Shown here in pieces: positions 13,092 through 20,498 of a stretch of 34,261 nucleotides of DNA. Origin of the DNA: JBBEDS01 sp040881175 (GTDB taxonomy: Bacteria; Patescibacteriota; Minisyncoccia; 2-02-FULL-40-12; IGHO2-01-FULL-4-A); assembly GCA_040881175.1 (NCBI GenBank), contig JBBEDS010000006.1, positions 1-34,261 of the forward strand, written 5' to 3'. The notes below the pieces were generated by a model, which saw only the letters and a program-made list of their open reading frames with translations, had not been told where the DNA came from and did no database searches. The first letter of the stretch is position 1; every line of letters begins with the position of its first letter. The translations under genes and the position numbers were made by a program.

Positions 13092-15101
13092 TTAAGCATC
13101 CAGCTTGTTCCTTATCTTCAGCATCTGTTCTCTGAGGAACATGGCACGTTCGAACTTTAACTCTTTGACTGCCTTTTCCATTTCTCTGGTCATTCTTTCT
13201 ATCTGTACCTCAACCGGCAGTTTATCGAAGTCTTCCTTGTCTTCTGGATCGTAACTGTACCATTTGCTGATTTTAGCTTTTTGGGTGGTCTGTAGGCTAG
13301 AGCGTTTTATCTCTTTCTTAATACCCTCTGGAGTTATTCCATGCTCCGCATTGTATTCTTCTTGAACCTTGCGTCTGCGCTCGGTTTCTTTGATGGCATT
13401 AGTCATCGAACGCGTGACTTTGTCGGCGTACATTATGACATGCCCGTTTAAGTGTCTGGCTGCGCGTCCCATGGTTTGAATCAGAGTGGTCGCATTGCGC
13501 AGAAATCCTTCTTTGTCAGCATCCAGGATGGCGATGAGAGAGACCTCGGGTAAGTCTAAACCTTCACGGAGCAAGTTTACTCCGACTATGACGTCGTAGT
13601 TGCCCAGACGGAGGTCGTGGATGATCTCCAGTCTTTGCAGAGTTTTTATCTCTGAGTGTATGTAGTTTACTTTAATTTCGTTGTCGGCCAAATATTCTGA
13701 AAGGTCTTCGGCCATTCTCTTTGTCAAAGTAGTGATTAATACTCTGTGACCGTTGGCAACTCTCTTCTTAATTTCTCCCATCAGATGATCAACCTGATTT
13801 TTTGTCGGCTGGATCTCTATCGTCGGATCGAGCAATCCCGTAGGCCTGACCAGCTGCTCAATAATTCCAGTTTTGCCTGATTTCTTTAATTCATATTCCT
13901 TAGGCGTTGCTGAGAGATATACCGTTTGATTTATGCTTTTCCTGAATTCATCAAAACGAAGGGGGCGATTATCCAGGGCAGAAGGCAGACGAAAACCGTG
14001 CTCAACCAATGTGGCTTTTCTGGAGTAGTCACCGCTGTGCATTCCGTTCAGCTGGGGAATAGTCAAATGTGATTCATCAATTATTGTGAGAAAATCACCC
14101 TTGGTCTTGAAGAAGTCTATGAGGGTGTATGGCGGAGCGCCTGCTTTACGGAAATCCAAATGTCGGGAGTAGTTTTCGATCCCGTGGCAGTAGCCCGCCT
14201 CCTTTATCATCTTCATGTCATTTTCTGTTTTGTGCTGCAGCCTTTCTGCCTCAAGATATTTGCCTTCTTTCTCAAGTTTTTTGACATGCTTCTGCGCCTC
14301 AGTTTTGATGTTCTCAATGGCCAAGTCAATCTTATCGTTGCTGGCTATCCAATATTTAGCCGGGAAGATCTTAGCTTCAATAATCCTTTCATACTTCGGG
14401 TCCTGATAGAGGACTGATTCAAGATCAATATTATCGGCAACATATATTTTATCTATCTTGTTGCCATTAAGTTTAACTTTGGTTATGAGGTCGCCGGTGG
14501 ATGAGACGATTTCAAATTCAGTCGCAGTTTTGCGGAAGGTTCCTCTCTTTAATTCAACTTCCTGTCCGTATTGCAGTCTTAGTAACCCTGCGACAAGATC
14601 TTTGCTAGAAATTTTCTGACCCTCGAAAAGGTCCAGAGAGAGGTTGCTGTAATCTTCCGGCGATCCCAGGTTATATATGCAAGAAACGGAAGCGACTATG
14701 ATGACGTCATCTCTGGTCAAAAGCGCCTGGGTTGCAGCGTGCCTGAGCCGGTCGATCTCTTCGTTGATCTTGGCATCCTTTTCGATATATGTGTCGCTAT
14801 GCGGAATGTATGCCTCTGGCTGGTAGTAGTCGTAATAGCTGACAAAGTAGTGGACAGAGTTCTGCGGGAAGAATTCTTTGAATTCCTGATAGAGCTGGGC
14901 AGCCAGTGTTTTGTTATGCGAAATTACCAATGTCGGTTTTTTAACATTGGCGATGACGTTAGCCATAGTGAAGGTTTTACCCGAACCCGTTACACCGAGA
15001 AGCGTTTGGTGCTTTGAGCCATTTTTAAGACCACGAGTAAGTTTCTCGATGGCTTCCGGCTGGTGACCGGTCGGTTTAAATTTTGAGTCAAGCTTGAACA
15101 T
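13092..15101 (-). CDS. uvrB: Excinuclease ABC subunit B (UvrB)
   Basis: DNA-damage verification helicase of nucleotide excision repair; it receives damaged DNA from UvrA and recruits UvrC. 669 aa, full family length. Walker A is GVTGSGKT (residues 36-43). The beta-hairpin region YFVSYYDYYQPEAYIP (about 85-100), damage-strand wedge, is intact. Helicase motifs include TIIDESHLTIPQ, VYLSATP, GVNLLREGLDLPEVSL and QTMGRAARH. A C-terminal UVR motif (about 635-669, MEKAVKELKFERAMFLREQM) is present for UvrC contact. The start has no SD; the upstream region is shared with the divergent ruvA, placing two repair genes back to back. Confidence 0.97.
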   Translation of the reverse strand: MFKLDSKFKPTGHQPEAIEKLTRGLKNGSKHQTLLGVTGSGKTFTMANVIANVKKPTLVISHNKTLAAQLYQEFKEFFPQNSVHYFVSYYDYYQPEAYIPHSDTYIEKDAKINEEIDRLRHAATQALLTRDDVIIVASVSCIYNLGSPEDYSNLSLDLFEGQKISSKDLVAGLLRLQYGQEVELKRGTFRKTATEFEIVSSTGDLITKVKLNGNKIDKIYVADNIDLESVLYQDPKYERIIEAKIFPAKYWIASNDKIDLAIENIKTEAQKHVKKLEKEGKYLEAERLQHKTENDMKMIKEAGYCHGIENYSRHLDFRKAGAPPYTLIDFFKTKGDFLTIIDESHLTIPQLNGMHSGDYSRKATLVEHGFRLPSALDNRPLRFDEFRKSINQTVYLSATPKEYELKKSGKTGIIEQLVRPTGLLDPTIEIQPTKNQVDHLMGEIKKRVANGHRVLITTLTKRMAEDLSEYLADNEIKVNYIHSEIKTLQRLEIIHDLRLGNYDVIVGVNLLREGLDLPEVSLIAILDADKEGFLRNATTLIQTMGRAARHLNGHVIMYADKVTRSMTNAIKETERRRKVQEEYNAEHGITPEGIKKEIKRSSLQTTQKAKISKWYSYDPEDKEDFDKLPVEVQIERMTREMEKAVKELKFERAMFLREQMLKIRNKLDA

Positions 15102-15103
15102 TT

Positions 15104-15131
15104 TTGTTTGTAAATACCGGGTGTTTAGAAT
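15104..15131 (+). promoter_or_regulatory. Promoter of the ruvA operon
   Basis: TTGTTT (15104-15109), 16-base spacer, TAGAAT (15126-15131). The start near 15138 would give a leader of about seven bases. The 43-base intergenic stretch must also hold the uvrB promoter; on the minus strand TATTTA (15116-15111) lies nine bases from the uvrB ATG. Confidence 0.4.
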
Positions 15132-15144
15132 ATATTAGATATAT

Positions 15145-15729
15145 ATGATCGGATACATTGCAGGAACCGTGCAGGCCGCCTCAGATAAGTACATTATTGT
15201 TGATGTAAGAGGGGTCGGCTACAGGGTGACCATACCTGAAAAAATAAGGAATAGTATAGCTAAAATTGGCGAAGAAGTCAAGCTATTTACCCACTATTCT
15301 TTGAGTCCCAGGGATGGCGCCGTAGAGCTCTACGGCTTTACCACGCCTGAGGAGCTTAATTTTTTCGAACTGTTAACGACGGTCTCCGGCATAGGTCCGA
15401 AATCGGCCCAGAGTATTCTGGCCTCGGCTGATCTCCAGTCGCTCCAGATAGGAATAATACGCGGAGACGCCAAGTATTTGAGGAAAGTTTCTGGAATTGG
15501 AGAGAAGACCGCCCAAAGATTAGTACTTGAGTTAAAAACAAAAGTGATGACTGCAGATCTTGGAGCGTCGGAAGGCGTCAGTACGGATTCAGAGGCTATC
15601 GATGCTCTTGTCGCACTGGGATACTCGGAGTACCAGGCCAGAGATGTTTTAAAGCAGATGGGGAATAGCGCGTCAACTACGGAAGACAAGATTAAAAACG
15701 CTCTCAAATTATTGGGAGGACATAAGTAA
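15145..15729 (+). CDS. ruvA: Holliday junction DNA helicase subunit RuvA
   Basis: Tetrameric protein that binds four-way junctions and loads RuvB for branch migration. 194 aa, normal length. Domain I is an OB fold (MIGYIAGTVQ, GVGYRVTIP, YSLSPRDGAVELYGF). Domain II has two helix-hairpin-helix motifs, TVSGIGPKSAQSIL (about 87-100) and KVSGIGEKTAQRLVLEL (about 114-130). Domain III (about 148-194, with EAIDALVALGYSEYQAR) is the RuvB-binding module. It leads an operon with the femX-like and murE-like genes, an unusual pairing of recombination with wall genes; no ruvB or ruvC in view. Confidence 0.96.
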   Translation: MIGYIAGTVQAASDKYIIVDVRGVGYRVTIPEKIRNSIAKIGEEVKLFTHYSLSPRDGAVELYGFTTPEELNFFELLTTVSGIGPKSAQSILASADLQSLQIGIIRGDAKYLRKVSGIGEKTAQRLVLELKTKVMTADLGASEGVSTDSEAIDALVALGYSEYQARDVLKQMGNSASTTEDKIKNALKLLGGHK

Positions 15730-15743
15730 GAGCTCATTTCACA

Positions 15744-16664
15744 ATGTCGGATTCTTTTTTACAATCTAAAGAATGGATGGACTTTCAGCGCTCGCTTGGA
15801 CGGGTTGTTCTTGAATACGACAAAGAGGGAATTTCGGCTAAGATCATCAAACGCGATATCTCTCTTGGTAAAAACTACCTTTATATACCCCACGGACCGT
15901 CGATGGATTTCAACAAAATGACTGGTGGCTTCAGGGATCCCGTCAAGAATTTTATTAAATATTTGAAAGAGCTGGCGCACAGGCATAAGTCTGTATTTAT
16001 TCGAGTAGAACCTTTGGCAGATAACGTGGCGCAGCTTTTGGCTGAGGCCGGGTTCAAGAGATCAAAGAAAGAGATACAGCCTGGCAAGACGGTGATAATT
16101 GATCTTGAAGGCGAAGAGCTGGATATGCTCGGGCGCATGCATCACAAGACGAGATACAATATTAAGGTCGCGGAGAAGCACGAGATAAAAGTAAAAGAGA
16201 GCAGGGACCTGAATTCATTTTTGGAATTGCTGAAACAAACTACGGAGAGAGATAATTTTTCTTCTCACTCCCCAAGCTATTACCAGGACCTAGTCGGTTT
16301 TTTCAGCGGACAGGAAGATTTTAAAGTTAGATTGTTCTTGGCCAGTGAAGATGATAAAGATATCGCCGGGGCCATTGTATTAGTCTATGGCGAGACCGGA
16401 TACTATCTCCACGGCGCATCTGACTACAAATTCAGATCGATGATGGCACCACATATGCTCCACTGGCAGATCATAAGAAAATTGAGAGAAGAAGGCGTAA
16501 AGTACTATGACCTCTGGGGTATAGATGCAAGTAGATGGCCTGGTGTCACTCGCTTTAAGCTGGGCTGGGGTGGGCGTACAGTTGAGCATCCCGGATCTTT
16601 TGATATGAAGGTGTCTTTCTTCTGGTATCTGATGTACGGAATTGTAACTAAGATTAGAAAGTAG
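15744..16664 (+). CDS. FemAB/FemX-like lipid II aminoacyltransferase
   Basis: 306 aa with the double-GNAT layout of the Fem family, which adds amino acids from aminoacyl-tRNA to the diamino-acid side chain of lipid II to build interpeptide bridges in the cytoplasm. Recognisable parts: SKEWMDFQRSLGR at the N terminus, YLYIPHGPSM, MHHKTRYNIKVAEKHEIKV (the family's KxRxNIxxAxKxGV block), GYYLHGASDYKFRSMMAPHMLHWQII (second GNAT core) and YYDLWGID with PGVTRFKLGWGG near the end. The coiled-coil tRNA-binding arm of staphylococcal FemA is absent, as in FemX/MurM-like short forms. It sits between ruvA and the MurE-type ligase; its stop is directly followed by the next ATG, so the two are probably co-translated. 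The amino acid added is unknown. Confidence 0.88.
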   Translation: MSDSFLQSKEWMDFQRSLGRVVLEYDKEGISAKIIKRDISLGKNYLYIPHGPSMDFNKMTGGFRDPVKNFIKYLKELAHRHKSVFIRVEPLADNVAQLLAEAGFKRSKKEIQPGKTVIIDLEGEELDMLGRMHHKTRYNIKVAEKHEIKVKESRDLNSFLELLKQTTERDNFSSHSPSYYQDLVGFFSGQEDFKVRLFLASEDDKDIAGAIVLVYGETGYYLHGASDYKFRSMMAPHMLHWQIIRKLREEGVKYYDLWGIDASRWPGVTRFKLGWGGRTVEHPGSFDMKVSFFWYLMYGIVTKIRK

Positions 16665-17915
16665 ATGTATAAAGAGAATAAATTATTGAACAAACTATTG
16701 GATTTGGGCAGGAAGATAATTCCTAAGCCCGTTTTTAAATTTGCTCAGCCGAAATATCACTGGATGCTATCCATGATCGGCGCGATAGTCTACGGATTTC
16801 CGTCCAAGTCGATGGCAGTGATAGGGGTCACCGGTACCAAAGGCAAGTCGACGGTAGTGCATATGGTCAGTAAAATACTGGAGGATCAGGGACAGTCGGT
16901 CGCGGCTATCGGGTCTCTTGGATTTAAGATAAAAGATAAGACTTGGCCGAATACCTTGAAGATGACTTTGCCGGGAAGATTTAAACTTCAGAACTTTCTT
17001 TCAAGGGCAAAGAGAGCGGGTATTGAGTACGTTGTACTTGAGGCGACATCTGAGGGTATTGCCCAGAATCGCCTTGTCGGCATTGATCTAGACTGTGCCG
17101 TTTTTACGAATCTCCATCGGGAGCATTTGGAAAGCCACGGCTCCTTCGAGAATTATATGAATGCCAAAAGAAAACTATTTGCCAAAACCAAAGGCAGACA
17201 TGTTTTAAATATTGACGATTCTAACTTTGAAAAGTTTGCCAACTATCAGGCAAGACATAAGATCACTTACGGGTTGGAATGGGGTATGCTCACTCCTACT
17301 AATTTAAGAGCTAAGAGAGAAGACCTGAATTTAAAAATTATCGGCGATTTCAATATACGAAATGCACTTGCGGCTTTGGGTGTTGCTTATGCTTATAACC
17401 TGAATATGGATGAAGCTGTTGCTTCGCTCAATGCCATAGAATCCATTCCGGGCAGGATGGAAGTTTTTGAATCGAAAAAAGATTTTAAAGTCATCGTTGA
17501 TTATGCCCACACTCCAGATTCTCTCGAGGCCGTATACAAAAATTTAAAACCGGATGCCAAGAAATTGATCTGTGTTTTGGGTGCTGCTGGCGGCGGCAGA
17601 GACAAATGGAAGAGGCCGGAGTTTGGGAAAATTGCTTCAAACTATTGTGATAATATAATTCTAACTAATGAGGATCCCTTCGATGAAGACCCGAATGAAA
17701 TTTTAGACCAGGTAGAATCAGGAGTTGCAGATAGCGCAAAGCACGAAAGAATAGTGGATAGAGACGAGGCGATAAAGAAGGCTATATCAAAAGCCGAGGC
17801 TGGAGACATTGTTATCATAACCGGCAAGGGATCTGAAACTTCAATTGCTTTGAGAGGTGGTCAAAAGAAAGAGTGGTCGGACAAAAATGAGGTTTTAAAA
17901 AACTTGCAAGATTAA
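16665..17915 (+). CDS. MurE-type Mur ligase lacking the usual N-terminal domain
   Basis: ATP-dependent amino-acid ligase of the Mur family, 416 aa against about 490 for MurE. The ATP loop GTKGKST is at residues 57-63, some 60 positions earlier than in typical MurE, so most of the UDP-MurNAc-binding domain is missing; in its place is a basic/hydrophobic segment (KPVFKFAQPKYHWMLSMIGA). The central domain keeps LHREHLESHG and the carbamylated-Lys position (K168 in NAKRKLF). The C-terminal domain keeps VDYAHTPDSL and GKGSE. At the diamino-acid recognition site, where mDAP enzymes have DNPR, this protein has E336-D-P-F339, without the Arg, which argues against meso-diaminopimelate; Lys or another diamino acid is possible. 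Partner: the adjacent Fem-like protein. Alternative: an acceptor other than UDP-MurNAc-dipeptide. Confidence 0.85.
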   Translation: MYKENKLLNKLLDLGRKIIPKPVFKFAQPKYHWMLSMIGAIVYGFPSKSMAVIGVTGTKGKSTVVHMVSKILEDQGQSVAAIGSLGFKIKDKTWPNTLKMTLPGRFKLQNFLSRAKRAGIEYVVLEATSEGIAQNRLVGIDLDCAVFTNLHREHLESHGSFENYMNAKRKLFAKTKGRHVLNIDDSNFEKFANYQARHKITYGLEWGMLTPTNLRAKREDLNLKIIGDFNIRNALAALGVAYAYNLNMDEAVASLNAIESIPGRMEVFESKKDFKVIVDYAHTPDSLEAVYKNLKPDAKKLICVLGAAGGGRDKWKRPEFGKIASNYCDNIILTNEDPFDEDPNEILDQVESGVADSAKHERIVDRDEAIKKAISKAEAGDIVIITGKGSETSIALRGGQKKEWSDKNEVLKNLQD

Positions 17916-17931
17916 AAAACTATGGTATATT
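17904..17931 (+). promoter_or_regulatory. Promoter for the 63-aa gene
   Basis: TTGCAA (17904-17909), 16-base spacer, TATATT (17926-17931) with extended TG at 17923-17924. The -35 overlaps the end of the murE-like gene. Confidence 0.6.
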
Positions 17932-17967
17932 CCTGTGTAGCTCATTAATTTTGGGAAGGAGTAAAGG

Positions 17968-18159
17968 ATGAGAAAACCGAAACCCAAAGAGACAGAGTTA
18001 GAATGTGCTCGCAAGGTAATGAGAGCTTTACGGGATGCAACCGAATGCGAATTCGGATTCGAGTGCTTTGTCTCACGCTCCAATGTCTTGAAGGCCTATG
18101 AGGCGTATTGTCTGAAGTTCGGCAAGCCGGAAAGGCTGGAGAAAACACACGTTCACTGA
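17968..18159 (+). CDS. Hypothetical 63-aa protein
   Basis: A small, basic, soluble protein (starts MRKPKPKETELECARK, ends EKTHVH) with three Cys (C13, C27, C33) plus C48. It is probably helical, with no signal or membrane segment. It has a strong SD (AAGGAG, 17956-17961, six bases upstream), its own extended -10 promoter and a terminator, so it is very likely translated. I do not recognise a family. It is one of two orphan single genes between the murE-like and cupredoxin operons. Confidence 0.65.
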   Translation: MRKPKPKETELECARKVMRALRDATECEFGFECFVSRSNVLKAYEAYCLKFGKPERLEKTHVH

Positions 18160-18204
18160 CGAGACTGGCATGGGCGTAAAAGAAAGTAGACCATATACTT
18201 TGTA

Positions 18205-18240
18205 GATCCGGGCGGAATTTTAGCCCGGTCTTTATTTTTT
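18205..18240 (+). terminator. Terminator after the 63-aa gene
   Basis: Stem CCGGGC (18208-18213) with GCCCGG (18223-18228), flanked by AGA/TCT, then TTTATTTTTT. It lies 46 bases after the stop codon. Confidence 0.8.
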
Positions 18241-18258
18241 TAGACTATACTAATGAGC

Positions 18259-18287
18259 TTGACGCAAGTGTCTAATAGGTTTATGTT
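18259..18287 (+). promoter_or_regulatory. Promoter for the 156-aa Cys-rich gene
   Basis: TTGACG (18259-18264), 17-base spacer, TATGTT (18282-18287). The start near 18294 gives a leader of about 40 bases with a G-rich SD-like GAGGGGG. Confidence 0.5.
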
Positions 18288-18333
18288 CAGGCTAGTTAGC
18301 TTAGCTGCTTAATAACTAACGAGGGGGCCGTGT

Positions 18334-18804
18334 TTGAGCCAAAAAATCAGTAAACCGTTGGATGCAGTGTTATTCTTCGACGAATGCGTATCCTGCCTTG
18401 AGGAGTGCACAAACGGTTGTGAACGCAACGAGAATATACTGTGCAAACATCGATTTAGATTCAGCTCATACGCTGTTTGCGGCAGGAAGGTCTCTGGCGG
18501 TCTGTCCGACTTTAGGGTCATTCTGAAGTTCATGCACCTGGTTCGCGGCAGAAAACTGCCTGTTACCATCTCTCCTTCGACTAAGCTCATTCTAGTCACC
18601 AGAGACAAACGTTTTCTGACTTCTGCTTCAAGGCAGTCCAAGACCAAGAAGGGTTCTTTGCTCGATTTCGATCATAAGAAAAGAATGGTCAGCTGGGGCG
18701 ACACCACAGTTTCTCTACTCTTCGTAAGATGCAAGAATCCCGCCGGCAGTGTGCACGTTGACCTCAGATGTATAATCCGAGAGCTTAACGAGCTCTTTGA
18801 GTAA
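18334..18804 (+). CDS. Hypothetical Cys-rich protein, weakly PIN-like
   Basis: 156 aa; no membrane segment. The N-terminal part is Cys-rich (CVSCLEECTNGCERNENILC, C18 to C37), a spacing that could bind zinc. The opening LDAVLFFDECVSCLEE and the central KLILVTRDKRFL recall the DExxS and VTxDKDF patterns of small PIN-like (DUF5615-type) RNase domains, but the middle is not convincing and the match is only suggestive. The start is a TTG (no in-frame ATG or GTG near), six bases after GAGGGGG; a promoter at 18259-18287 and a terminator at 18810-18835 frame it as a complete single-gene unit. If it were a PIN toxin, an antitoxin would be expected next to it; the 63-aa gene upstream has its own transcript, so a toxin-antitoxin pair is not demonstrated. 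Confidence 0.55.
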   Translation: MSQKISKPLDAVLFFDECVSCLEECTNGCERNENILCKHRFRFSSYAVCGRKVSGGLSDFRVILKFMHLVRGRKLPVTISPSTKLILVTRDKRFLTSASRQSKTKKGSLLDFDHKKRMVSWGDTTVSLLFVRCKNPAGSVHVDLRCIIRELNELFE

Positions 18805-18809
18805 GTCAT

Positions 18810-18835
18810 AGTTCCCCGCCAAGGGGAGCTTTTTT
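18810..18835 (+). terminator. Terminator after the Cys-rich gene
   Basis: Eight-pair stem AGTTCCCC (18810-18817) with GGGGAGCT (18823-18830), one G-U pair, loop GCCAA, then six T. Confidence 0.85.
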
Positions 18836-18865
18836 ACGATAAGTTGGAAAAAAATATATAAATCA

Positions 18866-18874
18866 TGCTATTAT
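18866..18874 (+). promoter_or_regulatory. Extended -10 of the cupredoxin/presenilin operon
   Basis: TG-C-TATTAT ends eight bases before the ATG at 18883, so the message is leaderless or nearly so. This argues against the upstream in-frame ATG at 18865, which lies inside the promoter. TTGGAA (18844-18849) is a possible distant -35. Confidence 0.5.
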
Positions 18875-18882
18875 CTAAATAT

Positions 18883-19323
18883 ATGGAAGGCGACAGCAAG
18901 CCAGGAGCCGCTATATGGCTTTTAATAATAATTGTTCTTGTCGGCTTTGCCGCCGCTTTAACGTACTTCGGAAAAGTTAATCCGAATTCCAATACGGCCA
19001 TCGACAACTCTTTCGCCAAGCCTACTGTTAGCAGGCAGGCAAGAGTTTACACGGTCTACTATGGATTTGGAGTTTTCAGCCCGACCAATATACGGGTACA
19101 CATTGGCGACAGTGTCAGATTCCAAAATGACGGCAGTCTCCCCATACGGATAGTTTCCAGCACAATTAACGGAGTACCGGAACTTCCCGGCTTTGATAGC
19201 GTGGGGGATGTTCCATCAGACGGCGCTTTCACATATACTTTTAATAAGGATGGTATTTTCGGATACCACAATGCTAATAACTTAGCAGAAGAGGGCACGG
19301 TAATTGTTAGACCCCAGTATTAA
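18883..19323 (+). CDS. Membrane-anchored cupredoxin-like protein
   Basis: 146 aa from ATG 18883. One N-terminal transmembrane anchor (IWLLIIIVLVGFAAALTYFG, about residues 11-30), an extracytoplasmic linker and a C-terminal beta-sandwich of about 95 residues. The motifs FSPTNIRVHIGDSVRFQNDG, GAFTYTFNKDGIFGYHN and GTVIV match the cupredoxin fold. The copper Cys is missing: the ligand loop reads GYHNANN rather than YxCxxH, and the first His is replaced (PIRIVSS). It is therefore unlikely to be a type 1 copper protein; the retained YHN is common in similar proteins of reduced bacteria as I recall. It leads the operon with the presenilin-like protease and nuclease. An earlier ATG at 18865 would add six residues. 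Confidence 0.8.
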   Translation: MEGDSKPGAAIWLLIIIVLVGFAAALTYFGKVNPNSNTAIDNSFAKPTVSRQARVYTVYYGFGVFSPTNIRVHIGDSVRFQNDGSLPIRIVSSTINGVPELPGFDSVGDVPSDGAFTYTFNKDGIFGYHNANNLAEEGTVIVRPQY

Positions 19324-19363
19324 ATATATTTGATACGCAGATCTGCAATTATCGAAAATAAAA

Positions 19364-19648
19364 ATGAAAAATCCGTTGACAGTGACAATAGAGTCGAAGA
19401 TGGCAGCGATAATGGTTCTGCTTTTTTCAATTTTCTTGATAGGGCTACTCATGATAGCGATAAAGAATTTCAATACTGAGACTGAAATCTTGGGTGCTCA
19501 GGACCAGAATATTTTGAAGACGGTTTCGCCGCAAGAAAGATCATTGATTAACGAATGGCTTAGCGGCAGTGATACAGGACTGTCTGTTGAAGACGTAGGC
19601 TATCGCTACATAATCAAGAACTTTCCTGATAAGCCCTGGGCTAAATAG
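19364..19648 (+). CDS. Hypothetical 94-aa single-pass membrane protein
   Basis: One transmembrane helix (about residues 12-33, KMAAIMVLLFSIFLIGLLMIAI) followed by a soluble, mainly acidic domain of about 60 residues (QDQNILKTVSPQERSLINEW). The N terminus is short, so the C-terminal domain most likely faces outward. No SD. It lies 40 bases after the cupredoxin gene and 13 bases before the presenilin-like gene, so it is co-transcribed. A type II single-pass protein beside an intramembrane protease could be a substrate, but that is speculation. I do not recognise a family. Confidence 0.65.
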   Translation: MKNPLTVTIESKMAAIMVLLFSIFLIGLLMIAIKNFNTETEILGAQDQNILKTVSPQERSLINEWLSGSDTGLSVEDVGYRYIIKNFPDKPWAK

Positions 19649-19661
19649 CTAGCTCCTCTTG

Positions 19662-20498
19662 ATGGCCAAAATAGTTTTTAAATGGAATCTCTTTTTTAGG
19701 ATATTGACGCTCTTTGCGATAGCTCAGGCGGCCGGTATTTATGCCGCTTATAGGCTTTTGCCTGAGTTGGAATTTGTTCAGCCGGGTCGCGTAAGCGATT
19801 TTAATTTTTATGACTTGCTTTTTCTGGCCGGTTTTATCGTCATATTCGTACTGCTCATTAAAAGATTCAGAAAGGCCGGCTCAGTTTTCTTTCGGGTATT
19901 TCTAGCTCTGATAATTTTTGCCGGAGCTCAGGCTTTTCTCAGTATTTGGTTCGGGCCGAATATATCGGTTCTTATAACCATAGCTCTGATATTCTTGTTC
20001 TGGTTTTTTAATAACGTTTTCATTCAAGACCTGATCATGCTTCTGACTTTCGCCGGCATTGGTGCCGTGTTGGGGCTGTCTCTTACCCCGACGGCCGTCG
20101 TGCTGATTCTGGTAGGATTTTCTTTCTATGATATTATTGCGGTGTATAAGACGAAGCATATGATAAAGCTTGCGGAAGCAATGATTGAATCGAGGGCCAT
20201 ATTCGGGTTTGTCATTCCAGGTTCTGCTAGGGGGTTGAAGGAGCGTATGTCTAAAGTTGCACCTGGCGATCAGTTCATGATCCTTGGTTCCGGCGATGTA
20301 ATACTGCCGATGCTTCTCTCCGCTTCGCTAGTCCGAGTTTCAATGCTACAATCAGTAATTGTTGCAGCTTTTTCACTTTTAGGACTTTTATTAATGCATT
20401 TAATTTTCACTAACCAAAAGATCCGTCGGCCGATGGCTGCCCTTCCGCCGATTGCGATGTTGACCGTCATAGGATATTTGGTTGCGATATTTTTCTAA
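19662..20498 (+). CDS. Presenilin/signal-peptide-peptidase-like intramembrane aspartyl protease
   Basis: 278 aa, about nine transmembrane helices, the size of archaeal presenilin homologues (PSH). The three signatures of this family occur in order: YD in the sixth helix (SFYDIIAVYKTKHMIKLAEA, D157), GxGD as GSGD in the seventh (D212 in LGSGDVILP) and a PAL-like motif near the C terminus (A260-L261-P262 in AALPPI). The stretch YDIIAVYKTKHMIKLAE is strikingly close to the family's YDxxxVxxTKHM block. Both catalytic Asp are present, so it should cleave transmembrane peptides inside the membrane. The start is ATG 19662, three bases after an alternative TTG. The stop is directly followed by the beta-CASP nuclease start codon. 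Uncommon in bacteria. Confidence 0.88.
   Translation: MAKIVFKWNLFFRILTLFAIAQAAGIYAAYRLLPELEFVQPGRVSDFNFYDLLFLAGFIVIFVLLIKRFRKAGSVFFRVFLALIIFAGAQAFLSIWFGPNISVLITIALIFLFWFFNNVFIQDLIMLLTFAGIGAVLGLSLTPTAVVLILVGFSFYDIIAVYKTKHMIKLAEAMIESRAIFGFVIPGSARGLKERMSKVAPGDQFMILGSGDVILPMLLSASLVRVSMLQSVIVAAFSLLGLLLMHLIFTNQKIRRPMAALPPIAMLTVIGYLVAIFF

Noticed and set aside
18309..18647. 112-aa minus-strand ORF opposite the Cys-rich gene
   Set aside because: No expression signals on that strand, while the plus frame has promoter, SD-like site and terminator.
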